A stretch of DNA of 64,000 nucleotides from Rickettsia endosymbiont of Lasioglossum villosulum (GCF_964026455.1 NZ_OZ032152.1:372001-436000); one strand, 5' to 3'. Shown: positions 38,890 through 47,733, numbered from the stretch's first letter. Made by a program: numbers and translations. The notes: generated from the letters alone by a model not told the origin.

Positions 38890-40782
38890 AGCTGGTAGAG
38901 CGATTAGTTTCCTGAATCGCCCCCCATTTAGAACCGCATCATGCCCTATTAAGGCAATGGGCTCAAGATATTATCCTTCACACGGTCTTCATTTATAAGA
39001 TTTGATGTTATATTTTTACTTTTGGTAATGGGTTGCGTTCGATAAACAATTTAAATTTTTCCCAAGTAAACGATTTCCTTTGACTGCGTCGATTTAGCCA
39101 TTTGAACAATATTCTCACTGCTTGATATACAAAAATACTCACTGCTTTATAATTGAAACTTACTCCATAATATTGGATATGTCCTCTTAACTTGCTGCAA
39201 AAGCTTTGCCATATAGTAGGCAGTTTATTATTGCTCTTAATGTCTTTACACCAGTCCTTAACTCTCGTTAGTTTGGTACTTATCCGTTTGCTGCAACTTT
39301 TTACCTTAGGTATTACCTTACCTTTTCTAGACTTGCCAAGGTAAAAAGTAAAACCTAGAAAATTAAATGCTTCTTGTTTTATGCCTTGTCTTAAACCTTT
39401 CTTTGAAAATCTTACCAACTTGGTCTTTTCCTCATTAAGTTTAAGATTATATTTCTCAAGACGCTTTGTTAAAGCTGTTCTAATTTTCTTTGTTTCCTCT
39501 TTATACCTACAACATATCACAGCATCGTCACCATAGCGAAACAATGTTACAGTTCCTTTGCAGTGCTGTTTTACTACTTCCTCAAACCATTGATCTAAAA
39601 CATAATGAGCGAAGATGTTTGCAAGTATCGGACTGGCACAGATACCTTGCACTATCCCTTCTTCTTGAATAATCAGCTCTCCTTCACATAGTACTCCGGC
39701 TTTAAACATGCGAACTATGTTTCTTATCAACTTCTTATCATGAATCTTCTCTTGTAACATTTTCATTAGTATGTTCCTATCAATGGTACCAAAAAAATTG
39801 GCTAAGTCTATATCCAGTATGCTCTCAACTTCATTTTTATCAAGATGTTGCCTAAGCTCTCTCAAAGCATCATGACTCCCAATTCCTACTCTGAATCCAT
39901 AAGAACATTCATAGAATATTGGTTCATAAATACTTTCAAGTGTTTTCTGCATCATCTTTTGACAAATCTTATCTTCAAAATTGCTAATTCCTAAAGTACG
40001 GTATTTACCCAGTTTACCTTCTTTTGGTATTTTTACTTCCAAAATGTTACCTGGCTTATAAGCCATATTCTTTAGTTTATTAACTAATTCTTTGATATTT
40101 CCTGTGAGCTTCGATCCATACTTAACCTTATTCACTCCATCTACTCCCATTGCTTTATTTGCATCAAGCTCTTGGTAGCAAACTGTAAGTGCTTCTTCAT
40201 TGAACAAGTGCATGAGATTGTTAAAGACCTTGCCTTTATCCTTTGAAGATAACCATGCTATTCTCTTCAGTTTCGTTTCTGTCTTTGCTTGATATTCTGT
40301 TGTTACCATAACATTTCCCTAAAGAGATCGACTCTACCCACGGGCCTTCCCTCCATTAGCATTACCCAACTTCGTCGGTACTATACCCGATCTGACTTCC
40401 TATACTTCTTTTCAGCTTCCTCGCTGTTATACTTGTCAGCTAATACTGCCCTTTCAAGCAGGAATTATAGGATCTCCCACGTTCCTAAATAAACTTTTAT
40501 TACATGCCATGCTCTTAGACCCCAAAGACCCCACCTCCAACTGCCTATTTGTGTTGCCTGTGATGTTGCATTCCTGATTTTTCACTCAGTCTGCGGTCTT
40601 ATAAATTAAAGTTAACGAGGCTCAATAACTTCAGCCTTTCAGCTTACGGCCTATAATATTTCTGTCTACGCTTAACTGGTTTTGTTACCAAAACCAATCC
40701 AAGACTCGATACATAGTGTGCTAGGTCAACACTTCTATGACTGCTCCTTCCTCAGCTAGTTTATTTACGCTTCGTGGCGCAC
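38890..40782 (-). mobile_element. Group II intron inside the IS1111-type transposase gene, copy 1
   Basis: On the minus strand the 5' end is GTGCGCC (from 40782), the group II start. Near the 3' end are a domain V-like hairpin (GAGCCC...GGTTC, about 38930-38965) and a domain VI-like hairpin (GCGATT...AATCGC). Precise excision of about 1,893 bases joins the transposase exons in frame, which sets the 3' end at about 38890 (a few bases uncertain). It encodes a reverse transcriptase at 39008-40309. The stretch 40310-40782 is the intron's structured domain I. Confidence 0.82.
39008..40309 (-). CDS. Group II intron reverse transcriptase/maturase, copy 1
   Basis: A 433-residue protein. RT blocks are in order: NKAMGVDGV (RT0/1), IPKEGKLGKYRTLGI, DIDLANFFGTID, IVQGICASPILANIF and the catalytic FRYGDDAVICC, where YGDD replaces the usual YADD. 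The maturase (X) region follows (FNFLGFTFYLGKSRKGK and FCSKLRGHIQYYG). No HNH endonuclease domain is present. The enzyme assists splicing and retrohoming of its intron. The frame is intact in both copies. Confidence 0.88.
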   Translation of the reverse strand: MVTTEYQAKTETKLKRIAWLSSKDKGKVFNNLMHLFNEEALTVCYQELDANKAMGVDGVNKVKYGSKLTGNIKELVNKLKNMAYKPGNILEVKIPKEGKLGKYRTLGISNFEDKICQKMMQKTLESIYEPIFYECSYGFRVGIGSHDALRELRQHLDKNEVESILDIDLANFFGTIDRNILMKMLQEKIHDKKLIRNIVRMFKAGVLCEGELIIQEEGIVQGICASPILANIFAHYVLDQWFEEVVKQHCKGTVTLFRYGDDAVICCRYKEETKKIRTALTKRLEKYNLKLNEEKTKLVRFSKKGLRQGIKQEAFNFLGFTFYLGKSRKGKVIPKVKSCSKRISTKLTRVKDWCKDIKSNNKLPTIWQSFCSKLRGHIQYYGVSFNYKAVSIFVYQAVRILFKWLNRRSQRKSFTWEKFKLFIERNPLPKVKI

Positions 40783-40828
40783 GAAAAATTCTCTTTGCAA
40801 TATCTATGCCAATTGTGGTAACTTCCAT
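40783..40828 (-). other. IS110-family transposase, exon 1, copy 1
   Basis: ATG at 40828, preceded by AGGAGG, encodes MEVTTIGIDIAKRIF, the first Asp-bearing strand of the IS110 RuvC-like domain, and ends at the intron 5' boundary (C before GTGCGCC). Without splicing, translation would stop after 35 codons. Confidence 0.75.
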
Positions 40829-40921
40829 TTTAGCCTCCTGATTTTTTTAATAATTTAATATTAATTATAGAAGATTAGCTTCCGCTTTTCATTCTTTATA
40901 TCGGGAGGTCCATTCCATTAG

Positions 40922-41446
40922 TTAAAGCTGCAGAAATTAATATATTTTGTTCAAGGCATTAATCTTGCTTTATTTGATAAAGTGTTGTTTGAAGAAGAGA
41001 TCAAGGCTTGGAAACATGGGTCGGTAGTACCGGCTTTACGCTCAATATTTGGCAGCTTTAGAGATAATGTAATTCCTTTGCCCAGAGAAATAGACTTTGC
41101 TATTTATGACTTAGCAACAAAAAAATTACTTCACAAAGTATATTCTTTTTATGGTGAACATTCAGCTGCTTATTTACGTCATTTAACACATAAACATTCT
41201 ATTTGGTATGAAGCTATAGAGAATGCAGATAATACTATTACTAAAGAACAGATACAGGAATTTTTTAAAGCTAATATAATAAATGATATTAAAGATTATA
41301 TTTTATCAACTACTAAAGCAGATATTGTACAAATAGAAAATGCTGAAGATGGGTGGTGGATGAATTATGATAGTGGCGTACCTGCTGAAGATATTACAGA
41401 ATACCTTTTGAAGGTAAAGAAGAAAAAAGAAGGTAATAAAAGTTGA
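40922..41446 (+). pseudogene. Panacea-domain (DUF4065) antitoxin, 3' part, copy 1
   Basis: The open frame begins at the IS boundary with LKLQKLIYFVQGINLALFDK and continues EEEIKAWKHGSVVPAL, the diagnostic Panacea core, to a stop at 41446. The longest start-to-stop part runs from GTG 40982 (154 residues). Joined to 37447-37545 it gives a protein of 207 residues. The last bases overlap the toxin-like frame (TTGA). A truncated product could be made from GTG 40982 but lacks the N-terminal helices. Confidence 0.78.
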
Positions 41447-41520
41447 AAGTCATTTGGTCTGATGAAGCCCTAGAGCAGTTACAATTCTGGAAACGTACTA
41501 ACTCTAAAATAAGTAATTAG
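41443..41520 (+). pseudogene. YoeB/Txe-like toxin remnant, copy 1
   Basis: A TTG at 41443 overlapping the Panacea stop opens 25 codons reading MKVIWSDEALEQLQFWKRTN, the N-terminus of YoeB/Txe-type RNases. A stop at 41518 ends it after one third of the usual 85 residues and the catalytic Glu/Arg/His region is absent. Its position directly after the antitoxin fits an antitoxin-toxin pair. Confidence 0.65.
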
Positions 41521-41529
41521 AATTAATGG

Positions 41530-41715
41530 TTAATTTAAATTAGCTTTATTATTAAAAAGGAATTGAACCGGCACATTTTCACTATTTTCTACAAGAAAAC
41601 GATAATATTGTTTTGCTACATCCACAGCATCATAACTACAGCAGGACTGAATAGCAAGTTTTAAACATTCTAATTTTAACTCTACATCACTTCTAAACAT
41701 ACACAACTCACCCAT
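41530..41715 (-). CDS. Small hypothetical protein (61 aa), copy 1
   Basis: A helical 61-residue protein (VELKLECLKLAIQSCCSYDAVDVAKQYYRFLVEN) on the strand opposite to the tra genes. No family is recognised. It is intact in both copies of the direct repeat. It sits between the toxin remnant and the tra operon. Confidence 0.55.
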   Translation of the reverse strand: MGELCMFRSDVELKLECLKLAIQSCCSYDAVDVAKQYYRFLVENSENVPVQFLFNNKANLN

Positions 41716-41750
41716 AATTTATTTCATTAATATTAGCAAAATTACTGCTA

Positions 41751-41803
41751 GTTATCAACAAATTCATGGATAGAGCTATAGATTCTATCTCCAGATATCC
41801 ACA
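41751..41803. promoter_or_regulatory. Possible DnaA-box-like pair upstream of traL
   Basis: TTATCAACA (41752-41760) and ATATCCACA (41795-41803) each resemble the DnaA box TTATNCACA with one or two differences, and an imperfect GATAGA/TCTATC inverted repeat lies between. The element encodes a DnaA-N-like replication protein, so this could be an origin or transfer site. It could equally be chance in AT-rich DNA. Confidence 0.25.
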
Positions 41804-41925
41804 GTTTTAGATGAATTACAACTTTTTTTGTGATGGCTTAAAACTCCACTGGCAATGTAAAAATTAGGATGTTAATGTCATGACTAGCAAAACTTATCTA
41901 TTAATGGAAATATCACTTAATTAAT

Positions 41926-42234
41926 ATGAATAATAATTGTGCTAATCAAAGATTATATTGGTCACTCTCTACTCCCCTAAAATATATGGGTTTAAGCTTA
42001 GATGAGTGGTTTGTTATCTTACTTGGTATAGTACCTGGAATAGTGTTACTAAATAGCGGACATGCTAAGCTTGGGATGATATGTATTATAGCTGGAGTTG
42101 TACTTTGTTATGCATTTAAGAAGTTTAAGAAACTATCGGAGTATTTTGTACTTAAGAGTTATTTAGTTGCTAAGAAATGGCTATATGCTCCTACTTCTTA
42201 TCCTAATTTGCTTGGTAAAAAAATAGGTAAGTAA
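41926..42234 (+). CDS. traL: F-type conjugation protein TraL
   Basis: A 102-residue inner-membrane protein with two membrane segments (about 30-60) and the TraL pattern of an N-terminal amphipathic stretch (LSTPLKYMGLSLDEW) and a cytosolic tail. It is an F-type secretion-channel component equivalent to VirB3. Its stop overlaps the traE start (TAATG). It is the first gene of the operon. Part of it lies in the long direct repeat, and the beginning of a second copy is at 63897. Confidence 0.88.
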   Translation: MNNNCANQRLYWSLSTPLKYMGLSLDEWFVILLGIVPGIVLLNSGHAKLGMICIIAGVVLCYAFKKFKKLSEYFVLKSYLVAKKWLYAPTSYPNLLGKKIGK

Positions 42235-42788
42235 TGGATCATTTATTTAAGCAAAGCTCTATTCAGCAGCTAGTTAAATATAATAAGAGATTATTGCTTA
42301 TCACATTGCTGCTTGCGTTTACGAGTCTTCTTGGGATGATTAAAACAGTTAGCACGGAAGAAAAATGGTTATTAATTCCGGCAATGGAGCCAGATAGAAG
42401 AATGATAGTATCATCCAAAAGCTATCATGAGACCTATCTTAAAGAATGGGCAGTTTTTGTAATGAAAGAATTATTTACTACTTCGTCTGAGGAGGTGGAG
42501 AGACAAATAGCTGATATGAAAGTAGTATCTAGTAATACAGAGCAATTGGATAAATTTTTTAAGGAACATTTAAATTTTGTTAAGGGCTCTAATATTTCAT
42601 CGGTATTTTTTCCTAAAAAAGTAAAAGTCATTGAGGATGGAGTATTAATTAACGGAACATTTCGTTATTGGTTTTCCGAAAATAAGCATATAGCAGCTGA
42701 TAAAACTTATTTGTTAACCTACAAGCGAGGAGCAAATCATTTATTATTACTTACAGGTATTAAGGAAGAAGAGGCAAATAAGCAATGA
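42234..42788 (+). CDS. traE: F-type conjugation protein TraE
   Basis: A 184-residue protein with one N-terminal membrane helix (LLLITLLLAFTSLLGMI) and a periplasmic domain typical of TraE/VirB8 (SYHETYLKEWAVFVM, then FRYWFSENK). It bridges inner-membrane channel components. It overlaps traK by 4 bases (ATGA). Confidence 0.88.
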   Translation: MDHLFKQSSIQQLVKYNKRLLLITLLLAFTSLLGMIKTVSTEEKWLLIPAMEPDRRMIVSSKSYHETYLKEWAVFVMKELFTTSSEEVERQIADMKVVSSNTEQLDKFFKEHLNFVKGSNISSVFFPKKVKVIEDGVLINGTFRYWFSENKHIAADKTYLLTYKRGANHLLLLTGIKEEEANKQ

Positions 42789-43240
42789 AAAGTTTGAAGT
42801 CAGAGTTACAGATATTAGTAGTTTGCGTTGGAATAATGCTTGCAAGCTTTAGTAGTAATGCTTATGGGATAAGCTATATGTTACATGCTGATTCTTTGTT
42901 AGAGCTGCAAATAGCCAAAGATGCTCCAACTAGGATTAATATCGAAGGAGAAAAAATTAATGATATCTTTATTCATCCGCAGGAAGCTGCAGAAGTAGTA
43001 GTACATGATTCAGGCTGTTTATTTATTTTACCGCAGCAAGATAACAGTAAACTTTACCTAACTCTAATTGGAGAAAATGGTACGACCCAAGATTTAATCT
43101 TGAATTTTACTAAAACTAAACCAGCTCCTATTAGACTCATTAAGTTTGATTTAGAAAAAGAAGTAACAAAGTTAACTAATAATAAGGAAGATAAGCATCA
43201 TGAATGTAAAAAACAAAGATGTAATAGAAAAAGAAAATAA
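42785..43240 (+). CDS. traK: F-type conjugation protein TraK, short form
   Basis: A 151-residue exported protein with a signal peptide (to about residue 28) and the TraK secretin-like N domain (TRINIEGEKINDIFIHP, GCLFILPQQDNSKLYLTLIG, GTTQDLILNF). F TraK has 242 residues, so the C-terminal half that contacts TraV is missing and the tail is a Lys-rich run. It would be the VirB9-like part of the outer-membrane core. Its end overlaps the next frame by 41 bases, which suggests the original 3' end was lost. Confidence 0.75.
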   Translation: MKSLKSELQILVVCVGIMLASFSSNAYGISYMLHADSLLELQIAKDAPTRINIEGEKINDIFIHPQEAAEVVVHDSGCLFILPQQDNSKLYLTLIGENGTTQDLILNFTKTKPAPIRLIKFDLEKEVTKLTNNKEDKHHECKKQRCNRKRK

Positions 43241-43532
43241 TAAACAGTATTTAAGAATAATATATCCTTTATTGCCGGTATTGTTAATTTTTTGTGTAAA
43301 TGTAATACTATCTGAAGTTGCTTTAGGAGAAACATTAGAAGGACAGTTAGATCGCATTGGTGGGCTCTCTACTGGTAAACTTAAAACTATCGGGATATCA
43401 GGAGCAACGATTTTATCATCAATCTGGGCAGTAGTCAGGGGTAATTTAAGACTTGCCGGAGCAATTGTAGCCATTGGTATTATTTTAGGGTTTTATTTAG
43501 AGTGGGTCTCTAGTGGGATGAAAATCAGTTAG
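43200..43532 (+). CDS. Candidate F-type pilin (TraA-like)
   Basis: A 110-residue protein with an N-terminal leader-like helix (about 20-37), a plausible signal-peptidase site after SEVALG, and a mature part of about 67 residues with two hydrophobic segments joined by a short basic turn (VVRGNLRLAGAIVAIGI). The turn and second helix resemble F pilin's TKNVKFLAGFAIISV. Length and topology fit TraA/VirB2 pilins. It sits between traK and traB rather than before traL, so the assignment is by structure and context. Confidence 0.55.
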   Translation: MNVKNKDVIEKENNKQYLRIIYPLLPVLLIFCVNVILSEVALGETLEGQLDRIGGLSTGKLKTIGISGATILSSIWAVVRGNLRLAGAIVAIGIILGFYLEWVSSGMKIS

Positions 43533-43557
43533 ATAATTAAGATATTGATTAAAAGCA

Positions 43558-44976
43558 ATGGATCAAGATTTCAATAAGCAGGAAGAAATAAAAGGTAAAG
43601 TAGAGAATCATACATTACCATCTGCATTTAGTAAAAGATTATCAGGACTCATAGAGATAATTAAAAACAGACCATTAGTTACTTTAGCTTGCATAGGAGT
43701 AATAATGGTTTTGGTATTTTATGGATTTTCAGAAAGTGAGGTAAAAGCTTCCCGAGGTTTACAAGAAGATAGACAATCAAGGGAAATATCAGGAATAGAA
43801 AAGGCCATAGATCCAAGGGCAAAATGGACTGCAGAAATATTAAATGAAGTTAAAAACATGCAGAACCATTTAGAGAAGCTAATAGAGAATAAATATTTAG
43901 AAACTAAAACTAAAATTGATGATTTTAGTCAAAAGTTAGAATCATTAGAGAAGCCTCATGAAGAAACTATATTATATGATGGCAATGATTTTAATAATAA
44001 TCAAAAAATAGAAGATTTACTAGATAATAACCTTGAGCAAAGCATTGTTGCTGCTCCTACTGCTCCAGTAAAAAGATTACTTGGCTATGTAAAAAGAGCT
44101 GACTTAAGGATAAAAAAAGACGTTAAAGATTATATTACTACCGGCAGCTTTGCACGAGGGGTGCTGCTTACTGGAGTAGTAGTTGGAACCGGCACTAATA
44201 ACTCAGCATCTCCTGAGCCAATAATGATAAGGCTTGTTGATACAGCTATTTTTTCTAAAGGATATAAAACGGAGCAAATCAAAGAAGCAATTTTAATTGG
44301 TTCTTGCAGCGGGGATATTTCATCAGAGCGGGCTAAATGTCGTTTGGAGACGGTATCTTTACTAAATAGTAATGGAGAGATAATTGAAAAACCGGTAGAA
44401 GGTTGGTTAATAGGAGAAGATGGTAGACCTGGAATTAAAGGGATAGTTGTTGATAGATCATCAGATATAGCAAGAATGGCGGTGCTTAACGGCGTACTTG
44501 GCGGGATAGCACAATTTTTCCAGAACCAGGCAAGCAATAGCATATTTCCGGTGTCACCGATTACCGGGCAACAAAATGCTTTAAAAGCTCAGGATTCTTT
44601 GAAAGCTGGTGTTTATGCCGGCACTGGTAATGCTTTAGAAAAGCTTGCTGATTTTGCAATTAAACGAGCAGAAAGTATGAGTCCAGTGATTGTTGTAGCT
44701 TCAGGTAGAGTAATAGATGTAGTATTTAGAAAAGGTTTTGATTTAAGAGAGAATAAAGAGGCTGATAAAGTAGATAGATTACTGCCGCCAACTACTACTG
44801 ATTATTCGCAAAATAGCACAAATTATAGTAATGATCAAAATTATTCTGGGAATAAAGTGACAAGTTTTTCTAAGGCAAAAACTAAATTGCAAGAACATTT
44901 TATCAAGGATAATGGGACTGATGAAATGACAGATATTGATTTGCAGTCAGAACAACAATATCCGGGTAATTTTTAA
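43558..44976 (+). CDS. traB: F-type conjugation protein TraB
   Basis: A 472-residue VirB10-like protein. It has a cytosolic N-terminus, one membrane helix (about 38-57), a coiled coil (about 95-130) and the TrbI/VirB10 beta-barrel domain (GSFARGVLLTGVVVGTG, IDVVFRKGFDL near the end). It spans the envelope and couples inner-membrane ATPases to the outer core. It abuts traV (shared base at 44976). Confidence 0.9.
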   Translation: MDQDFNKQEEIKGKVENHTLPSAFSKRLSGLIEIIKNRPLVTLACIGVIMVLVFYGFSESEVKASRGLQEDRQSREISGIEKAIDPRAKWTAEILNEVKNMQNHLEKLIENKYLETKTKIDDFSQKLESLEKPHEETILYDGNDFNNNQKIEDLLDNNLEQSIVAAPTAPVKRLLGYVKRADLRIKKDVKDYITTGSFARGVLLTGVVVGTGTNNSASPEPIMIRLVDTAIFSKGYKTEQIKEAILIGSCSGDISSERAKCRLETVSLLNSNGEIIEKPVEGWLIGEDGRPGIKGIVVDRSSDIARMAVLNGVLGGIAQFFQNQASNSIFPVSPITGQQNALKAQDSLKAGVYAGTGNALEKLADFAIKRAESMSPVIVVASGRVIDVVFRKGFDLRENKEADKVDRLLPPTTTDYSQNSTNYSNDQNYSGNKVTSFSKAKTKLQEHFIKDNGTDEMTDIDLQSEQQYPGNF

Positions 44977-45230
44977 TGAATAATAAAATAATTAATCTGC
45001 TTTTGTTATTAATGTTAAGTTTTAGCGTTGCTAATTGTAAATTGATGCCATATAGAAACGATTTTGATTGCCCGCTGCCCCAAGGACTAAAATGTAAATC
45101 ATTATATGAAGTAAATAAAATGGCAGATCTTGATATATTTAATCCAAATAGTAATAATGATAAGCCTAATTTTAAATCGAGATACTCTGCTAGATGCTTT
45201 GGAAGGTATAATAATGATATCAGGAATTGA
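44976..45230 (+). CDS. traV: F-type conjugation lipoprotein TraV, short form
   Basis: An 84-residue lipoprotein with signal peptide and lipobox SVANC (Cys21), and the TraV block DFDCPLPQGLKCKSLYEVNKMAD. F TraV has 171 residues, so the C-terminal half is absent. It anchors the core complex to the outer membrane. It overlaps the traC start by 17 bases. Confidence 0.75.
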   Translation: MNNKIINLLLLLMLSFSVANCKLMPYRNDFDCPLPQGLKCKSLYEVNKMADLDIFNPNSNNDKPNFKSRYSARCFGRYNNDIRN

Positions 45231-47733
45231 TAAAGATTTTGCTCGGGAAAGACTAGCTAAACATTTTGTTTATGAATCATATGATGAGGAGAGTAGCTTG
45301 TTTTTTAATAGAGCTTCAGTAGGATTTGTCCTGCTTGGCTGGCCGTTAGTTGGAACAAGCTTGCAAGCTCAAGGAGAGATAGCTGAATTTTTAAAAAGTG
45401 ATGAGAATTTACCGGCAGGAAGTAGTTTTCAAATATTGATGATTGGCTCTGATCATATAAGAGAATATCTAGATAACTGGCAGTTACATAGAAAAAATAC
45501 AATCTTTGCTGAGCTTAGCAGTAGAAGAACAAAATTTTTAGAGCAAAAAGCAAAGGAAGAGGGAAATATCAAAGATGTAGTTTTATTAATTTCAGTCACT
45601 ATTCCGATGCTAACGATTGATATTAATGAGATGATACGAAGAAGAGAAGTACTGCAAGATACATTTAAATCAATTGGGCTTACTACTTATAATGTTGAGG
45701 CAACATTGCTATTAAAATTTGTCCGTTTAATATTTGGCTGGAGGGAAGAAGAACATCCTGAACTTAACCCTTATGAAATATTATCTGAGCAGATTTTACC
45801 CGGTAATTTTTCTTTATATGAAAAGGAAGATTATGTAAGTCTTAATGATAATCAAATATTTATAAGCTTAGAGACAGGAAAAAGACCTTCTGAGTGGCGT
45901 TTATCAGCCATGGATTTATTTTTAGGTAATGAGCTAAGACGAGATGAATATATTAGAGCAAATTTTTTAATTCATTTTGGTTTGCAGATTATACCAAATC
46001 AGTTAGTGGCTAAAACATCTGCTATTACCAAAAGAGAAGCTTTAGAGAGAAATATTAATGCCGGGATGGGTAAATTCTTTCCTAATCTGCAACTAGAAGC
46101 ACAAGATTTAGCAGGGGCAGTAGCGTGCTTGCAAAGCGGTGATAGAGTAGTAAATATCCACTTAAATGTCATTATGTGGGATCAGAAGAATAAAGCCAAA
46201 GGGGCAGCATCACAGTTTTGCTCACAGCTGCGAAGAAGTGGCTGGTATTTTGTCCCTTGTAAATATGATCATTTAGCGGTGGTGCTTGCTAGTTTACCTA
46301 TGCAGTTAGTTGAAGCCATACCAAATTCTTTAGTGGGTAAGTTTAATAGATTCAATAATATATTTAACAAAAAGACTCGGGGAATTGGCGTAGCATTATC
46401 AAATCTTGGTAGAGGCATAAGGACTATTGCCTCAGAAAGTAAGGTGTTACTGCCTATCATTGGTGAATGGAAAGGGGATTTAAGCTCTCCTGGAATGTTA
46501 CTTACCGGTAGAAGAGGACAGATTATGTATTGGTCGCCCTTTGGTTCAGCATTAATTGGCTCAAATTTATATACTGCATCTGCAGCTCCAAATGAAAATT
46601 TTAATCTTTGTATAGCAGGAGTACCAGGATCCGGTAAATCAGTGTTTATGCAAGAATTAATGCTATCGGTCTTAGGTACTGGCGGCAGAGTATTTGTTCT
46701 TGATTATGGTAGATCATTTAAAAGAACTTGTTTGTTATTAGGTGGTAATTATATTGAATTTGATGTAAAAAATCCGATATCAATTAATCCATTCTCAGAA
46801 ATTCCAGCAGGCGGCAGTGAAGACTCAATTGAAGCACAGGCAGATTTTCTAGCAAGTTTTCCATCGATTCTAGCTACCATGGCAGCTCCTCAGTATGGCA
46901 CTAATGATTTGCAGCAACCAATGCTGCAAAAAGCCTTAATAGCTGTTTGGCAAGAAAAAGGAGCAAGAGCTGAGATAACTGATATAGCAGATTGGTTGCT
47001 AAAAAGAGAAGAGTCTTACGCACAAGAACTTGGTAATATGTTATTTCCGTTCACCAGAGATGGTCAATATGGCAAGTTTTTTAGTGGTAAGGCAAAATTA
47101 TCCTTAAGCTCAGATATAGTAGTAATTGAAACTGATCATCTTCGTAGTAGCCCGGCATTACTTGCAGTAATTGTACAAATCATGATTGTGCATATTAACC
47201 AAAGCATGGTTAAAGGTGATAGGAAGCGTCCCTTTCTAATCATGATTGATGAAGCATGGAAATTACTATCTGGCAAGAGATCTGGAGAATTTATTGAAGA
47301 AGCAGGAAGAATAGCTAGAAAATACAATGGCTCAATTACTCTTGCTACTCAGCAATTAACTGATTACTTCAGGGAAGCAGGATCAGCTGCTGAAAAAGCT
47401 TTTGAGAACTCATCACATAAAGTTATTCTTAAGCAAAATCCTGAGAGCTTTAAAGCAATGAGAGCCAACCCCAAACTTGCAGGTTTTGTCGATGAGGACT
47501 GGAAGCTAAATTTACTACAATCAATTCATTCGAATCCACCGCATTATAGTGAAGCAGCGATTTATGGACCTAATGTCCATGGAGTTGTAGCAAGATTAAT
47601 GTTAGATCCATTTACTCTAATGCTAACATCTACTAATGCTAGGGATTATAGGGCTTTAGAAGATAGAATGATTGCGGGAATGAGCGTTACAGATGCCATC
47701 AATAATATACTGGAAGAGCGAGGTTTGGTTTAA
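45214..47733 (+). CDS. traC: Conjugation ATPase TraC
   Basis: A VirB4-type ATPase of 839 residues. Walker A is GVPGSGKSV (about 469-477), Walker B FLIMIDEAWKLL (about 673-684), followed by a RecA-like core and TQQLTDYF. It energises pilus assembly and secretion at the inner membrane. I choose ATG 45214 (MISGIDKDFARERL, after GGAAGG) over the longer frame from 45130, whose first 28 codons overlap traV and are hydrophobic nonsense. Confidence 0.92.
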   Translation: MISGIDKDFARERLAKHFVYESYDEESSLFFNRASVGFVLLGWPLVGTSLQAQGEIAEFLKSDENLPAGSSFQILMIGSDHIREYLDNWQLHRKNTIFAELSSRRTKFLEQKAKEEGNIKDVVLLISVTIPMLTIDINEMIRRREVLQDTFKSIGLTTYNVEATLLLKFVRLIFGWREEEHPELNPYEILSEQILPGNFSLYEKEDYVSLNDNQIFISLETGKRPSEWRLSAMDLFLGNELRRDEYIRANFLIHFGLQIIPNQLVAKTSAITKREALERNINAGMGKFFPNLQLEAQDLAGAVACLQSGDRVVNIHLNVIMWDQKNKAKGAASQFCSQLRRSGWYFVPCKYDHLAVVLASLPMQLVEAIPNSLVGKFNRFNNIFNKKTRGIGVALSNLGRGIRTIASESKVLLPIIGEWKGDLSSPGMLLTGRRGQIMYWSPFGSALIGSNLYTASAAPNENFNLCIAGVPGSGKSVFMQELMLSVLGTGGRVFVLDYGRSFKRTCLLLGGNYIEFDVKNPISINPFSEIPAGGSEDSIEAQADFLASFPSILATMAAPQYGTNDLQQPMLQKALIAVWQEKGARAEITDIADWLLKREESYAQELGNMLFPFTRDGQYGKFFSGKAKLSLSSDIVVIETDHLRSSPALLAVIVQIMIVHINQSMVKGDRKRPFLIMIDEAWKLLSGKRSGEFIEEAGRIARKYNGSITLATQQLTDYFREAGSAAEKAFENSSHKVILKQNPESFKAMRANPKLAGFVDEDWKLNLLQSIHSNPPHYSEAAIYGPNVHGVVARLMLDPFTLMLTSTNARDYRALEDRMIAGMSVTDAINNILEERGLV

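Larger units (their letters stand above)
37546..40921 (-). mobile_element. IS110-family (IS1111-type) element interrupted by a group II intron, copy 1
   Basis: The 3,376-bp insertion lies exactly between codons of the Panacea gene. Subterminal inverted repeats ATGGACCT (37548-37555) and AGGTCCAT (40906-40913) sit a few bases inside the ends, as in the IS1111 group. It holds a two-exon transposase on the minus strand and a 340-bp non-coding tail (37546-37885) with a CGGCT/AGCCG hairpin. Removing the intron leaves an element of about 1.48 kb. Confidence 0.8.
34913..42029. repeat. Long direct repeat, copy 1 (at least 7.1 kb)
   Basis: From 34913 the sequence recurs at 56884 with a constant offset of 21,971 bases, and every ORF in it is repeated with an identical protein. 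The second copy runs off the window end at 64000 (equivalent to 42029), so the full length is unknown. The left boundary falls 34 bases before the end of the IS4-type transposase gene. Confidence 0.93.

Noticed and set aside
40289..40492. 67-codon frame at the intron 5' region (also at 62260)
   Set aside because: It lies in the structured domain I of the group II intron on the opposite strand.
45130..45213. Longer N-terminus for traC
   Set aside because: These 28 codons overlap traV in another frame; ATG 45214 has a ribosome-binding site and the native start sequence.
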